Under the pieces are notes generated by a model. It made no database searches. It saw only the letters and a program-made list of their open reading frames with translations, and was not told the DNA's origin. This document shows positions 43,624-52,370 of a stretch of DNA of 64,000 nt, piece after piece (positions within the stretch are counted from its first letter, which is position 1; each line of letters starts with the position of its first letter). The position numbers and the translations under genes are program-made. The DNA lies in contig CAVYPC010000002.1 of assembly GCA_963770315.1 (NCBI GenBank), positions 1,364,001 through 1,428,000 of the forward strand, read 5' to 3'. This stretch comes from VRUE01 sp963770315 (GTDB lineage Bacteria > Actinomycetota > Thermoleophilia > Solirubrobacterales > 70-9).

Positions 43624-44777
43624 AGCGCGATGACCTCAGCCAAATCCTTATCCCCTCGGCCGCTGAGACAGAGCACGTCATAGCCCGCGCCACCGCCGTT
43701 CTCCAACAGCCAGGCGATCGCGTGCGAGGACTCGAGCGCGGGGATGATCCCCTCTAGCCGGGCGAGCTCAGCGAAGGCGGCCAGGGCCGCCGCGTCGGTG
43801 ACGGCGGTGTAGGTGGCGCGGCCCGTATCGCGCAGGTGAGCGTGCTCGGGGCCGACACCGGGATAGTCGAGGCCGGCGGAAACCGAGTGGGCCTCGAGGA
43901 TCTGCCCCTCCTCGTCGGCGATCACGGCGGAGAGCGAGCCGTGCAGGACGCCGGTGCTGCCGGCGCCGAGCGAGGCGCCGTGGCGGCCGGTCTCCAAACC
44001 TTCGCCGGCGGCCTCGACCCCGATCAGCTCGACTCCCGCATCGGCTATGAACGGCGTGAAGATCCCGATCGAGTTGGAGCCGCCGCCGACGCAGGCGATC
44101 ACCCGGGCCGGCAGCGCCTCCTCGGCGGCGAGGGCCTGCTCGCGCGCCTCCTCGCCGATAACGCGCTGCAGGTCCCGGACCAGAGCCGGGAAGGGCGCTG
44201 GGCCGACGGCCGAGCCGATCACGTAGTGGGTCGTCTCGACGTTGGCTACCCAGTCGCGGATCGCGGCGCTGACGGCCTCCTTGAGCGTGCGGGCGCCGGC
44301 TTCCACCGGCGCTACCTCGGCCCCCAACAGCTTCATCCGCTCGACGTTGGGCGCCTGGCGGCGAATGTCCTCGGTGCCCATGTAGACGACGCACTCGAGG
44401 CCGAAGAGGGCGCAGGCGGTCGCGGTCGCCACCCCGTGCTGGCCGGCGCCGGTCTCGGCGATCACGCGGGGCTTGCCCATGCGCTGGGCCAGCAGCGCCT
44501 GCCCGACCGCGTTGTTGATCTTGTGGGCGCCGGTGTGGGCGAGATCCTCGCGCTTCAGGTAGACCCTGCGGCCCGCCCGCTCGGAGAGCCGCTCGGCGAG
44601 ATACAGGGGCGTGGGCCGGCCGACGAAGTCGCGTCGCAGCGAGGCGAGGCGCACTCGGAAGTCCTCGTCGCCGCGCGCCGCCTCCCAGGCAGCGGTGAGC
44701 TCGTCGAGCGCCGGAATCAGCGTCTCGGGGACGTAGCGGCCGCCGTAGGGGCCGAATCGCTCTTCCACCAGGGTCAT
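43608..44777 (-). CDS. trpB: Tryptophan synthase beta chain
   Basis: 389 residues. PLP enzyme joining indole and serine. PLP Lys in LKREDLAHTGAHKINNAVGQALLA, glutamine-amidotransferase-independent core, AETGAGQHGVATATACALFGL, and CVGGGSNSIGIF (phosphate cup) are intact; SAGLDYPGVGPEHA is the conserved allosteric segment. C-terminus ends EVIALGVGG inside palindrome P6. ATG 44775-44777 overlaps the trpF stop (ATGA). Confidence 0.96.
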   Translation of the reverse strand: MTLVEERFGPYGGRYVPETLIPALDELTAAWEAARGDEDFRVRLASLRRDFVGRPTPLYLAERLSERAGRRVYLKREDLAHTGAHKINNAVGQALLAQRMGKPRVIAETGAGQHGVATATACALFGLECVVYMGTEDIRRQAPNVERMKLLGAEVAPVEAGARTLKEAVSAAIRDWVANVETTHYVIGSAVGPAPFPALVRDLQRVIGEEAREQALAAEEALPARVIACVGGGSNSIGIFTPFIADAGVELIGVEAAGEGLETGRHGASLGAGSTGVLHGSLSAVIADEEGQILEAHSVSAGLDYPGVGPEHAHLRDTGRATYTAVTDAAALAAFAELARLEGIIPALESSHAIAWLLENGGGAGYDVLCLSGRGDKDLAEVIALGVGG

Positions 44778-45409
44778 CCCGAGGTAACGCTAGCTGCCTG
44801 GGCAGCGTCGAAGAAGGCGGTCATCGCGGCGTGATCCTTGCGCCCCGGCTCGGCCTCGACCCCACTGGCCACGTCGACCGCGTAGGGATGGGCGATGGCG
44901 ATCGCCTCGGCGACGTTCTCCGGCCGCAGGCCGCCGGCGAGGATCGCCGGCACCTGGGAGCGCCGTTCGCGCAGCAGGCCCCAGTCGAAGCTCTCGCCGG
45001 TGCCGCCCCACAGCCCTCGGGCGCCACGGTCGAAGAGGTGGAAGTCGGTGCGGAAGGTCTCGGCCGCGTGGATGTCGGCGGCGCTGGAGACGTGGATCGC
45101 CTTGATCACCTTGACCCCGGTTTTGCGCGCCACCTCGGCGCAGAACGAGGGTCCCTCTTCGCCGTTGAGCTGCACCATCGTCAGCCCCGCGTCCTCGACC
45201 GCCTTCGCAACCTCGTCCAGCTCGGGGTTGACGAACACCCCGATGACCTCGCACTTGCGGCGGAAGGCGGAGGAGATCCGCACCGCCTCGCCGGGCTCAC
45301 AGAACCGCGGGCTCTCGGCGTAGTGGATCAGCCCCACAGCCCAAGCCCCCAGCCGCACAGCCTCGGCCGCGTCGTCCAAATCGGTGACCCCACAAATCTT
45401 GACCCGCAT
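44774..45409 (-). CDS. trpF: Phosphoribosylanthranilate isomerase
   Basis: 211 residues. TIM barrel that isomerises PRA to CdRP. RVKICGVTDLDDAAEAVRLGAWAVGLI with the catalytic Cys, VQLNGEEGPSFCAEVA, FDRGARGLWGGTGESFDW, and ILAGGLRPENVAEAI are family features. ATG 45407-45409 has TACGCT six bases upstream, so trpF-trpB-trpA has its own promoter and does not depend on the hisIE-trpEGDC unit. Confidence 0.95.
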   Translation of the reverse strand: MRVKICGVTDLDDAAEAVRLGAWAVGLIHYAESPRFCEPGEAVRISSAFRRKCEVIGVFVNPELDEVAKAVEDAGLTMVQLNGEEGPSFCAEVARKTGVKVIKAIHVSSAADIHAAETFRTDFHLFDRGARGLWGGTGESFDWGLLRERRSQVPAILAGGLRPENVAEAIAIAHPYAVDVASGVEAEPGRKDHAAMTAFFDAAQAASVTSG

Positions 45410-45415
45410 TAAGCA

Positions 45416-45421
45416 AGCGTA
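45416..45421 (-). promoter_or_regulatory. -10 box, leaderless promoter of trpFBA
   Basis: TACGCT on the minus strand, six bases before the trpF ATG. Confidence 0.5.
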
Positions 45422-45455
45422 CGCGAGGCAGGCACGGGGACGGTCTCTTCGCCGC

Positions 45456-46655
45456 CTACCGCGAGGGAACTTCTTCAGCGGAGGCCGGGCGGACGCCGAG
45501 CGTCACCGTGATCTTCTTCGTTTCGCCGTCGCGATCGACGGTCAGCTCCATCTTGTCGCCAGCCGAGGCCGAGTTGACCGCGTTGATCACTTCTTCCATC
45601 CCCGCGACCTTCTTGCCGTCGACCTCTGTGATGACGTCGCCGCCGAGCCTGAAGCTGGCGCCTTCGATCGTCGCCGAGGTGTCGCCACCCTTGACACCCG
45701 CCTGGTCGGCGGGGCCGCCCTTGACGACTTCGTTGACTAGCACTCCCTCTTCCTCCGGCAGCTTCAGCGCCTTGGCCAGGTCGGGAGTGATGCTGCCGCC
45801 GCTGATCCCGAGGTAGGCGTGCTTGACTTCGCCGTGCGCCTCGATCTGCTGTACGACTTCATGCGCGGTGTTGATCGGAACGGCGAAGCCGATGCCGACG
45901 TTGCCGCCGCTGCCACCGCCGGTCTGGATCTGGGAGTTGATCCCGATCACGCTGCCGGAGCTGTCGATCAGCGGACCGCCGGAGTTGCCGGGGTTGATCG
46001 CCGCGTCGGTCTGGATCACATGCGAGATCGAGAAGCCGTTGGGGGCCTGGATCTGGCGCTGGAGCGCCGAGACGATCCCGGCGGTAACGGTCCGGTCGAG
46101 GCCGAACGGGTTGCCGATCGCGATCACCTCTTCGCCCACCTCGACCTTCGAAGAGTCGCCGAGCGAGAGTGGGTGGAGCTGGTCGGCGGGCGCGTCGACC
46201 TTGAGCAGAGCCACGTCGGTCGCCGGGTCGGTGCCGACCACTTCGGCGGTGTAGGTGGTGTCCGATGCGCCGAGTTTGACTTCGACCCGATCGGCCCCTT
46301 CGACCACGTGGTTGTTGGTGACGATGTGCCCTTCGGTATCGATCAGGAAGCCCGAGCCGGTGGCGGTGCCGCCACCTTCGGCTTCGCCGAACGGGCCGGA
46401 AGATTCCTGCGCGGGAAGGTCCGACGAGATGAAGGCGACCCCCTGCCCGTCCCGACGGTAAATCTGGTTGATCAGGTTGGAATCGCCTTCTTCGCTGGCG
46501 TCGACCGGGGCCGAGAGCGGGGCTGCGACCGTGACGGTCGCGCTGCCGTTGTCGGCGTGGATCCAGCCAGCGGCGATCGCGATCCAACCAAATGCCGCAA
46601 CGACGACGCCACCGAGAAGGGCGGCGCCGAAGGGGGTCTTGAAGATGCGCTTCAT
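45456..46655 (-). CDS. HtrA/DegP-type serine protease, membrane-anchored
   Basis: 399 residues. Short cytoplasmic tail, TM about 9-30 (AALLGGVVVAAFGWIAIAAGW), trypsin-like domain with His in TNNHVVEGAD, Asp in DPATDVALLKVD and Ser in NPGNSGGPLIDS, and one C-terminal PDZ domain (LGISGGSITPDLAKALKLPEEEGVLVNEV..GPADQAGVKGGD). Envelope quality control. ATG 46653-46655 chosen; GTG 46679 would add eight residues (VPQHHAPA). It stands between trpC and trpF, isolated from both by a terminator and a promoter. Confidence 0.92.
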   Translation of the reverse strand: MKRIFKTPFGAALLGGVVVAAFGWIAIAAGWIHADNGSATVTVAAPLSAPVDASEEGDSNLINQIYRRDGQGVAFISSDLPAQESSGPFGEAEGGGTATGSGFLIDTEGHIVTNNHVVEGADRVEVKLGASDTTYTAEVVGTDPATDVALLKVDAPADQLHPLSLGDSSKVEVGEEVIAIGNPFGLDRTVTAGIVSALQRQIQAPNGFSISHVIQTDAAINPGNSGGPLIDSSGSVIGINSQIQTGGGSGGNVGIGFAVPINTAHEVVQQIEAHGEVKHAYLGISGGSITPDLAKALKLPEEEGVLVNEVVKGGPADQAGVKGGDTSATIEGASFRLGGDVITEVDGKKVAGMEEVINAVNSASAGDKMELTVDRDGETKKITVTLGVRPASAEEVPSR

Positions 46656-46693
46656 CGCAGGGGCATGATGCTGGGGCACTTCAAAGTTCTTCT

Positions 46694-46725
46694 AAAAAAG
46701 TCGGGCGCCCGGCGGGCGGCCCCAC
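46694..46725 (-). terminator. Rho-independent terminator after trpC
   Basis: On the minus strand a GC-rich stem (CGCCC-GCC-GGGCG, extended by flanking G/C pairs) followed by six T (46694-46699). It starts right after the trpC stop and ends hisIE-trpEGDC. Confidence 0.7.
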
Positions 46726-47526
46726 TCAGGGCAGGTGGTGCTCGCGGGTGCCCTCGTCGGCGCCGGTCAGCTCGCGGGTCAGCGCCTCGGGCTCGGCGGC
46801 GCCCATCAGCGCCGATCCGATCAGCACCGCGTCGACACCGACGCGCTCCAGCTCTTCCAGCTCCGACCGGGCGGAGATCCCACTCTCGGCGACGACGGTC
46901 TTGCCCGCGGGCACGTCGGGCATCAGCTCGTAGGTCGTGGCCACGTCGACCGTGCCCTCGTCGAGGTTGCGGTTGTTGATCCCGATCACGTCGGCGTCGA
47001 GCTGCAGCGCCCGCTCCAACTCCTCCCCGTCGTGCACCTCGACCAGGCAGTCGAGGTCCAGGCCGCGCGCCCGGTCGTGCATCTCGCGCAGCTCGGCGTC
47101 CTCGAGCGCCCTGACGATCAGCAGCACCGCGTCGGCCCCGTTGACCGCCGCCTCGAGCAGCTGGTAGGGGTCGACGATGAAGTCCTTGCGCAAGATCGGC
47201 AGGCTGCAGGCGGCGCGGGCGGCGCGCAGATCCTCGAGCGAGCCGCCGAAGTGGGGCTCGTCGGTGAGCACCGAGAGAGCAGCCGCTCCGCCACGCTCGT
47301 AGGCGCCGACCTGCTCGGCGACCCTCGCCGTCGTCGAGATGTCGCCGGCACTCGGCGAGCGCCGCTTGAACTCGGCGATCACCGAGAGGCCCGGCCGGAC
47401 CAGCGCCTCGCTGAAGGGGCGGTCGTCGCCTCGGACGCTCAGCCGCGACTCAAGATCCGCCTGCGGCGTCTGGGCGCGGCGTTCCCTCACTCCTGCCCGC
47501 GCCGCGGCGATCAGCTGCTCGATCAT
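46726..47526 (-). CDS. trpC: Indole-3-glycerol phosphate synthase
   Basis: 266 residues. TIM-barrel enzyme making InGP from CdRP. SVIAEFKRRSPSAGDI, ALSVLTDEPHFGGSLEDL, PILRKDFIVDPYQLLEA, GINNRNLDEGTVD, and VAESGISARSELEEL are all present. ATG 47524-47526 (MIEQLIAAARAGVRERRAQ) is the family start; the longer open frame runs antisense to nothing useful and into trpD. Begins 20 bases after the trpD stop. Confidence 0.96.
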   Translation of the reverse strand: MIEQLIAAARAGVRERRAQTPQADLESRLSVRGDDRPFSEALVRPGLSVIAEFKRRSPSAGDISTTARVAEQVGAYERGGAAALSVLTDEPHFGGSLEDLRAARAACSLPILRKDFIVDPYQLLEAAVNGADAVLLIVRALEDAELREMHDRARGLDLDCLVEVHDGEELERALQLDADVIGINNRNLDEGTVDVATTYELMPDVPAGKTVVAESGISARSELEELERVGVDAVLIGSALMGAAEPEALTRELTGADEGTREHHLP

Positions 47527-47546
47527 TCCCACGTGAGGGACGAAGC

Positions 47547-48593
47547 CTAGTGGAGTCGGCCGACCTGGCCGGCCAGCTGGGTCGAGGTGGCAGCGAGACG
47601 CTCGAGCAGCTCGCGGGCGGCGCCGCTGTCGATCGTCGCCCTGGCCTTCTCGACGCCGTCGCCGAGACTGCCGCTGAGGCCACCGACGTAGATCGCCGCG
47701 CCGGCGTTGAGCGCAACCAGGTCGCGGCGCGGGCCGCCCTCGCCGGCCAGGACGGCGCGCGCGGCGGCGGCGTTCTCCTCGGCGCTGCCGCCGGCGACCT
47801 CCTCCAGCTCCGCCCTGCCGAGCCCGAACTCGCCCGGCTCGACGAACCACTCCGCGGTGCGACCTTCGGCGACCTCGATCACCCGGGTCCGGGCGGAGAC
47901 CGAGAGCTCGTCGAGCCCGTCCTCTGCGGCGACGACCAGGGCCCGCACGCTGCCCAGGCCGACCAGCGCCTCGGCGATCGTCTCCTGGTAGTGACGATCG
48001 GAGACGCCGAGCAGCTGGCGCTCGGCCCCCGCCGGGTTGGTCAGCGGGCCGAGGAAGTTGAAGATCGTGCGCACTCCGAGCGCCTTGCGCACCGGCACGA
48101 CGTGCGCCATCGCGGCGTGGTGCCTGGGGGCGAACATGAAGCCGAAGCCGATCTCGTCGAGGCAGCGGCCGACCTGAGCGGGATCGAGGTCGATGTTGAC
48201 CCCCAGCGCTTCGAGCAGGTCGGCGGAACCGCAGCGGCTGGTGTTGGAGCGGTTGCCGTGCTTGGCGACGGCACAGCCGGCGGCGGCGGCAACCAGCGCG
48301 GCGGTGGTCGAGACGTTGAAGGTCGAGGGCCCGCCGCCGGTACCGGCCGTATCGACGAGGTCCTCGCGCGAACTCTCGACCGCGGCGGCGAGCGAGCGCA
48401 TCGTCCGCGCCAGCCCGACCAGCTCCGGCACCGTCTCGCCCTTGGCCCGCAGGGCGATCAGGAAAGCCCCCGTCTGCACCTCGTCGGCGCGACCCTCCAT
48501 GATCTCGGCGAGAACCACGGCGGCGTGGTCGGCGGTCAGGTGGTCGCCTTTGCAGACCGCGTCGATCGCCCTGGTGACGACCTCGTTCGGCAT
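47547..48593 (-). CDS. trpD: Anthranilate phosphoribosyltransferase
   Basis: 348 residues. Transfers phosphoribose from PRPP to anthranilate. DTAGTGGGPSTFNVSTTAALVAAAAG near residue 80, KHGNRSNTSRCGSADLLEALG, HHAAMAHVVPVRKALGVRTIFNFLGPLTNPAG, and EDGLDELS are conserved. ATG 48591-48593 shares one base with the trpG stop (TAATG), a coupled start. Confidence 0.96.
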   Translation of the reverse strand: MPNEVVTRAIDAVCKGDHLTADHAAVVLAEIMEGRADEVQTGAFLIALRAKGETVPELVGLARTMRSLAAAVESSREDLVDTAGTGGGPSTFNVSTTAALVAAAAGCAVAKHGNRSNTSRCGSADLLEALGVNIDLDPAQVGRCLDEIGFGFMFAPRHHAAMAHVVPVRKALGVRTIFNFLGPLTNPAGAERQLLGVSDRHYQETIAEALVGLGSVRALVVAAEDGLDELSVSARTRVIEVAEGRTAEWFVEPGEFGLGRAELEEVAGGSAEENAAAARAVLAGEGGPRRDLVALNAGAAIYVGGLSGSLGDGVEKARATIDSGAARELLERLAATSTQLAGQVGRLH

Positions 48594-49159
48594 TACGACC
48601 GCGCCTCCAGGAAGTTCTTCAGCAGGTGCTTGCCCTGCGGGGTCAGCACCGACTCGGGGTGGAACTGCACGCCCTCGGCCGGCAGCTCGCGATGACGGGC
48701 CCCCATCACGACGTCGCCGAGGCTTGCGCTGAGCTCCAGCTCCGCGGGCAAATCGGGGTCGGCGACGAGCGAGTGATAGCGGCCGGCGACCAGCGGGCTG
48801 GGCAGGCCGGCGTAGATCGTGCGCCCGTCGTGGACGACCTCGGCGTCCTTGCCGTGGATCGGCTCGCCCTGCACCGTGCGGCCGCCAAATGCCTCGACCA
48901 GGGACTGGTGCCCGAGGCAGACGCCCAGCACCGGCGTGCCCGCCTCGGCGAAGGCGCGGATCGCCTCAACCGAGATGCCCGCCTCGGCGGGGGTGCAGGG
49001 CCCGGGCGAGACGACGAGGCGGTCGACGTCGCGCTCGAGCAGATCGCCGACCGAGGCGCGGTCGTTGCGGACCACCTCGATCTCCCCTCCCAGCTCGCCC
49101 AGGTACTGGACCAGGTTGTAGGTGAAGCTGTCGTAGTTGTCGATGACGAGGACCCGCAT
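48593..49159 (-). CDS. trpG: Anthranilate synthase component II (glutamine amidotransferase)
   Basis: 188 residues. Class I amidotransferase providing ammonia to TrpE. DNYDSFTYNLVQYLGELGGE start, VSPGPCTPAEAGIS, nucleophile Cys in GVCLGHQSLVEAFGG, and the His-Glu pair in EGVQFHPESVLTPQG. ATG 49157-49159, nine bases after the trpE stop. Could also serve p-aminobenzoate synthesis as PabA in some actinobacteria, but the trp context favours TrpG. Confidence 0.95.
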   Translation of the reverse strand: MRVLVIDNYDSFTYNLVQYLGELGGEIEVVRNDRASVGDLLERDVDRLVVSPGPCTPAEAGISVEAIRAFAEAGTPVLGVCLGHQSLVEAFGGRTVQGEPIHGKDAEVVHDGRTIYAGLPSPLVAGRYHSLVADPDLPAELELSASLGDVVMGARHRELPAEGVQFHPESVLTPQGKHLLKNFLEARS

Positions 49160-49168
49160 CGCTCTCCC

Positions 49169-50680
49169 TCAAAGCCAGTCCGGCTGCTCGCAGGCCAGCT
49201 CGACGGCGCGGAACACCGCCTTGGCCTTGTTGACCGACTCGTTGTACTCGTAGGCGGGCTTGGCGTCGGCGACGGTGCCGCCGCCGGACTGCACGTGGAC
49301 CTGCCCGTCCTTGACGACGACCGTGCGGATGTGGATCGCGGTGTCGAGGTCGCCGTTCCAGGAGAGGTAGCCGATCGCACCGCCGTAGGAGCAGCGCTTG
49401 ACCGGCTCCAGCTCGTCGATGATCTGCATCGCGCGCACCTTGGGCGCCCCGGAGAGCGTGCCCGCCGGCAGCGCCGAGCGCAGCACGTCCATCGCCCCCA
49501 CCCCGTCGCGCAGCGTGCCCGAGACCTGGCTGACGATGTGGAGGACATGCGAATAGGTCTCGACCACCATCAGCTCGTCGACGCCGACCGAGCCGTACTC
49601 GCAGACACGACCGAGGTCGTTGCGACCGAGGTCGACCAGCATCACGTGCTCGGCCCTCTCCTTGGGGTCGTTGACGAGGCGCTCGGCGAGGCGCCGGTCC
49701 TCCTCCTCGTCGCTGCCGCGCGGGTAGGTGCCGGCGATCGGCCGGGTCTCCACCCGGCGCCCCCGCACCTTGACCAGCGGCTCGGGCGAGGCGCCGGCGA
49801 TCTGAAAGTCGCCGAACTCGAGGAAGTACATGTAGGGAGACGGGTTGACCGCGCGCAGGCCGCGGTAGACGGAGAAGGCCTCGACCGGCGCCGGGGCGGA
49901 GAAGCGCTGCGAGGGGACGACCTGGAAGGCGTCGCCGGCGTGGACGTAGGAGACGATCCGCTCGACCGCCGCTTCGAACTCCTCGCGCTCCATCCCGGAG
50001 ACGAAGCGGGGCGGTTCGGCGATCTGCGGGTGCTCCGGGGCGGGCACGGCGCCCCTGAGCCTCCCCCGCACCTCTGAGATCGTCGCCGCGGCGCGCTCGT
50101 AAGCGGCGTCGATCCCACCCTCGTCGTCGGCAAAGGCGCAGGACATGATCGTCAGCTCGTGGCGCAGGTGGTCGAAGACGAGCAGGACGTCGGTGATCAT
50201 CAGCGCCATGTCGGGCAGACCGAGCGGATCGGGGTTGGGCTCGCCGAGCGGCTCCACGGCGCGCACGAGGTCGTAGCCGAAGAAGCCGACTGCACCGCCA
50301 GCGAACGGCGGCAGGCCCTCGACTGGGGCGAGGCGGAAGCGCTCGAGGCTCTCGGCGACGGCAGCGTAGGGATCCGGCGCAGCGCGATCGGCGCCCTCTG
50401 TCTCGCTCAGAACCCCGTCATTCCAGCGCAGGACCGAGCGGGGCCGGATGCCGACGAAGGAGTAGCGACCGACCTGGCCCTGCTCGGCGGACTCGAGCAG
50501 GAAGCAGGGCGCCCCCTCGGGCTCGCCGCCACGCAGCTTGAGGAAGGCGGAGACAGGCGTCTCGCAGTCGTCGACGAAGCGGGCGCGGATCGGGACGACG
50601 TTGCCCTCCCCGGCAAGCGCCCGCGCCTCCTCGAGGCTCGGCTCTATGCGCAGCTCCGCGGTGTTAGCCACGACGGCCAT
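49169..50680 (-). CDS. trpE: Anthranilate synthase component I
   Basis: 503 residues. Converts chorismate to anthranilate. N-terminal feedback domain with FLLESAEQGQVGRYSFVGIRP (LLES is the tryptophan-binding motif), catalytic core PSPYMYFLEFGDFQIAGASPEPLVKV, ETRPIAGTYPRGSDEEEDRRLAERLVNDPKERAEHVMLVDLGRNDLGRV, and GTLSGAPKVRAMQIIDELE. Feedback inhibition by Trp is expected from the family. ATG 50678-50680 lies 17 bases inside the end of hisIE. Confidence 0.96.
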   Translation of the reverse strand: MAVVANTAELRIEPSLEEARALAGEGNVVPIRARFVDDCETPVSAFLKLRGGEPEGAPCFLLESAEQGQVGRYSFVGIRPRSVLRWNDGVLSETEGADRAAPDPYAAVAESLERFRLAPVEGLPPFAGGAVGFFGYDLVRAVEPLGEPNPDPLGLPDMALMITDVLLVFDHLRHELTIMSCAFADDEGGIDAAYERAAATISEVRGRLRGAVPAPEHPQIAEPPRFVSGMEREEFEAAVERIVSYVHAGDAFQVVPSQRFSAPAPVEAFSVYRGLRAVNPSPYMYFLEFGDFQIAGASPEPLVKVRGRRVETRPIAGTYPRGSDEEEDRRLAERLVNDPKERAEHVMLVDLGRNDLGRVCEYGSVGVDELMVVETYSHVLHIVSQVSGTLRDGVGAMDVLRSALPAGTLSGAPKVRAMQIIDELEPVKRCSYGGAIGYLSWNGDLDTAIHIRTVVVKDGQVHVQSGGGTVADAKPAYEYNESVNKAKAVFRAVELACEQPDWL

Positions 50681-51311
50681 TGAGGACCTCCATCACGGCC
50701 GCCTGGGATACCTCGCGCGAGGCCAGCAGCACGCTGAGGTGGTAGAGCAGGTCAGCGGCCTCTTCGGCGACGCGCTCGTCGGACTCCTCGCGCGCCGCAC
50801 GGACCACCTCCTCGGCCTCCTCCTCGACCTTCTCGCCGATCAGCTTGGGATCGTCGAGCAGCTGCACCGTGTAGCTGCCCTCGGGCCGCTCTGCCGCACG
50901 GCTGCGCAGGGTTCGCTGCAATGCGGCCAATGCCTCGTGCGGGACAGGCGCGGGCTCGCCGGGGGCGGGCGGCGCGTCCTTCCCGGTCGCCGCCGCCCCG
51001 CCAAGCTCCCGGTAGAAGCAGGAGCGCTCGCCCGTGTGGCAGGCGGGCCCGGCCGGCTCGACCAGGGCGACGATCGCGTCGCCATCGCAGTCGTAGCGCA
51101 GCTGCTTCAGCTTCAGCACGTTGCCCGACTCTTCGCCTTTGCGCCAGATCTTCCCCCGCGAGCGACTGAAGAAGTGCACCTCGCCGCTCTCGACCGTGAG
51201 GCGCAACGACTCCTCGTTGACATACGCCAGCGTCAGAACCTCGCCGCTGGCGAAGTCCTGCGCCACACATGGCACCAGACCATTCTCGTCGAACCGCACC
51301 TCGTCGAACAT
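50664..51311 (-). CDS. hisIE: HisIE, bifunctional phosphoribosyl-AMP cyclohydrolase / phosphoribosyl-ATP pyrophosphatase
   Basis: 215 residues, two histidine-pathway enzymes. HisI part about 1-100: VAQDFASGEVLTLAYVNEESLRLTVESGEVHFFSRSRGKIWRKGEESGN and zinc Cys in DCDGDA, CHTGERSC. HisE part about 120-215: LQRTLRSRAAERPEGSYTVQLLDDPKLIGEKVEEEAEEVVRAAREES. ATG 51309-51311 has TACGAT six bases upstream; the long upstream extension of the frame is rejected. It leads the hisIE-trpE-trpG-trpD-trpC transcript, linking His and Trp synthesis. Confidence 0.95.
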   Translation of the reverse strand: MFDEVRFDENGLVPCVAQDFASGEVLTLAYVNEESLRLTVESGEVHFFSRSRGKIWRKGEESGNVLKLKQLRYDCDGDAIVALVEPAGPACHTGERSCFYRELGGAAATGKDAPPAPGEPAPVPHEALAALQRTLRSRAAERPEGSYTVQLLDDPKLIGEKVEEEAEEVVRAAREESDERVAEEAADLLYHLSVLLASREVSQAAVMEVLNGRRG

Positions 51312-51317
51312 CAGGCA

Positions 51318-51323
51318 ATCGTA
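51318..51323 (-). promoter_or_regulatory. -10 box, leaderless promoter of hisIE-trpEGDC
   Basis: TACGAT on the minus strand, six bases before the hisIE ATG. Confidence 0.5.
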
Positions 51324-51360
51324 GTCTCGGCCCGGCTGCGGCGAGCGCCGACCGGAGAAG

Positions 51361-51726
51361 TTACGAGGGTCGACCGTCCTCGAGCTTGACAAGCGCAAGC
51401 TCGAGGGAATCAAGGTCGGCGCCGAGATCACGCCACCCGTCCTCCCAGCGCACGTCAAAGGACTCGCTAGGTTGACAGAGGTGCTCGGCGCTCTGATGAA
51501 TGCGCCGGCAGAGGCCGATGACCTCAGCCGCAGCCGGGGATGACGTGGAAGCAACCCACTGACCGGGCAAAACCGGCTTTTCGACCCCCTGCAACTCGGC
51601 AACGGTTCGCGTACAACTGAGCAGCGCCCGCCGCAGGCGAGATCGGATCAGGTAGGCAGCCTGTGGCTCTGCCGCAGCCTCACGAACCGCTTCAAGCTGC
51701 GAAATAGTCGTGTCGGTCGTGCTCAT
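51361..51726 (-). CDS. Small helical protein, third gene of an accessory operon
   Basis: 121 residues, no family recognised. Mostly amphipathic helices: SQLEAVREAAAEPQAAYLIRSRLRRALLSCTRTVAELQG (about 9-47), EVIGLCRRIHQSAEHLC (about 72-90), and WRDLGADLDSLELALVKLEDG. Three Cys residues. The size and helical content resemble partner proteins of nucleotidyltransferase modules, but this is only a resemblance. ATG 51724-51726 overlaps the nucleotidyltransferase stop (ATGA); the upstream extension is rejected. Confidence 0.7.
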   Translation of the reverse strand: MSTTDTTISQLEAVREAAAEPQAAYLIRSRLRRALLSCTRTVAELQGVEKPVLPGQWVASTSSPAAAEVIGLCRRIHQSAEHLCQPSESFDVRWEDGWRDLGADLDSLELALVKLEDGRPS

Positions 51727-52370
51727 CTGGCCAAGTCTCCAACCTGCTCGATGATACGCCGCACCCTGGATACCCACATCCACACGTGGTCAGACGACGG
51801 CGCGGCGATCGGCCGCACTTCGTTCTCGGCCTGCCTGAACGCGTACAAACCGATGATTTCACTCACGAACTCGGCACCGTATCCGAGCTTGGGCAGAAGG
51901 GTTTCGAAGGCCGAATCCCGGCCAAAGTCCGGAGTCTCCATCAAGTAGCAGCCCAGGATCGCCGCATGGCGAGCGGCGGTGCCCAGCACCGACATCTCAA
52001 ACTGCGCCGAGTAGTCCCCGTCGAGGGCGCACTCGACGTCGTCGACGACCCTGGCGAAGCAGGCCAGCTCGATCTCGGCGCGCGAGTACCCGCCGAGCGA
52101 TGAGAGCAACGCCCGCAGCCGTGCATCGTCGCCCTCCAGAAGGGGTTTCCCCTCGCGTTTCAGGTGATGGAGGAAGAGCGAGCCGTAGCCCGCCATGTGC
52201 TCGATCTCCTGCCATGAGTACCGCGAGATCGAGAGCCGGTCTCTCGCGGGGAGATCGAGAGATGCGAAATCGATCTCATCCTTGCCGATGACCAACAGAT
52301 CGACATCGCTGGAGTCGTCGGTGTCTCCCCTCGCCATCGAGCCATAAAGCCAAACCTCGGTGCTGCTCAT
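51723..52370 (-). CDS. MNT-type nucleotidyltransferase with helical C-terminal domain
   Basis: 215 residues. The minimal nucleotidyltransferase motif GSMARGDTDDSSDVDLLVIG (residues about 10-29) has the GSxxR and the metal-binding DxD (DVD), followed by about 130 residues of helices (SRAEIELACFARVVDDVECAL, AARHAAILGCYLME). Such enzymes add nucleotides to proteins or tRNA; in MNT-HEPN toxin-antitoxin systems they AMPylate the toxin. The C-terminal half may be HEPN-like, but no R-x4-6-H motif is obvious. ATG 52368-52370 overlaps the pentapeptide gene stop (ATGA). Confidence 0.8.
   Translation of the reverse strand: MSSTEVWLYGSMARGDTDDSSDVDLLVIGKDEIDFASLDLPARDRLSISRYSWQEIEHMAGYGSLFLHHLKREGKPLLEGDDARLRALLSSLGGYSRAEIELACFARVVDDVECALDGDYSAQFEMSVLGTAARHAAILGCYLMETPDFGRDSAFETLLPKLGYGAEFVSEIIGLYAFRQAENEVRPIAAPSSDHVWMWVSRVRRIIEQVGDLAR

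Noticed and set aside
51312..51360. Trp attenuator or T-box in front of hisIE-trpE
   Set aside because: The leader is too short, and the -10 box lies six bases from the start codon, so no leader RNA is expected.
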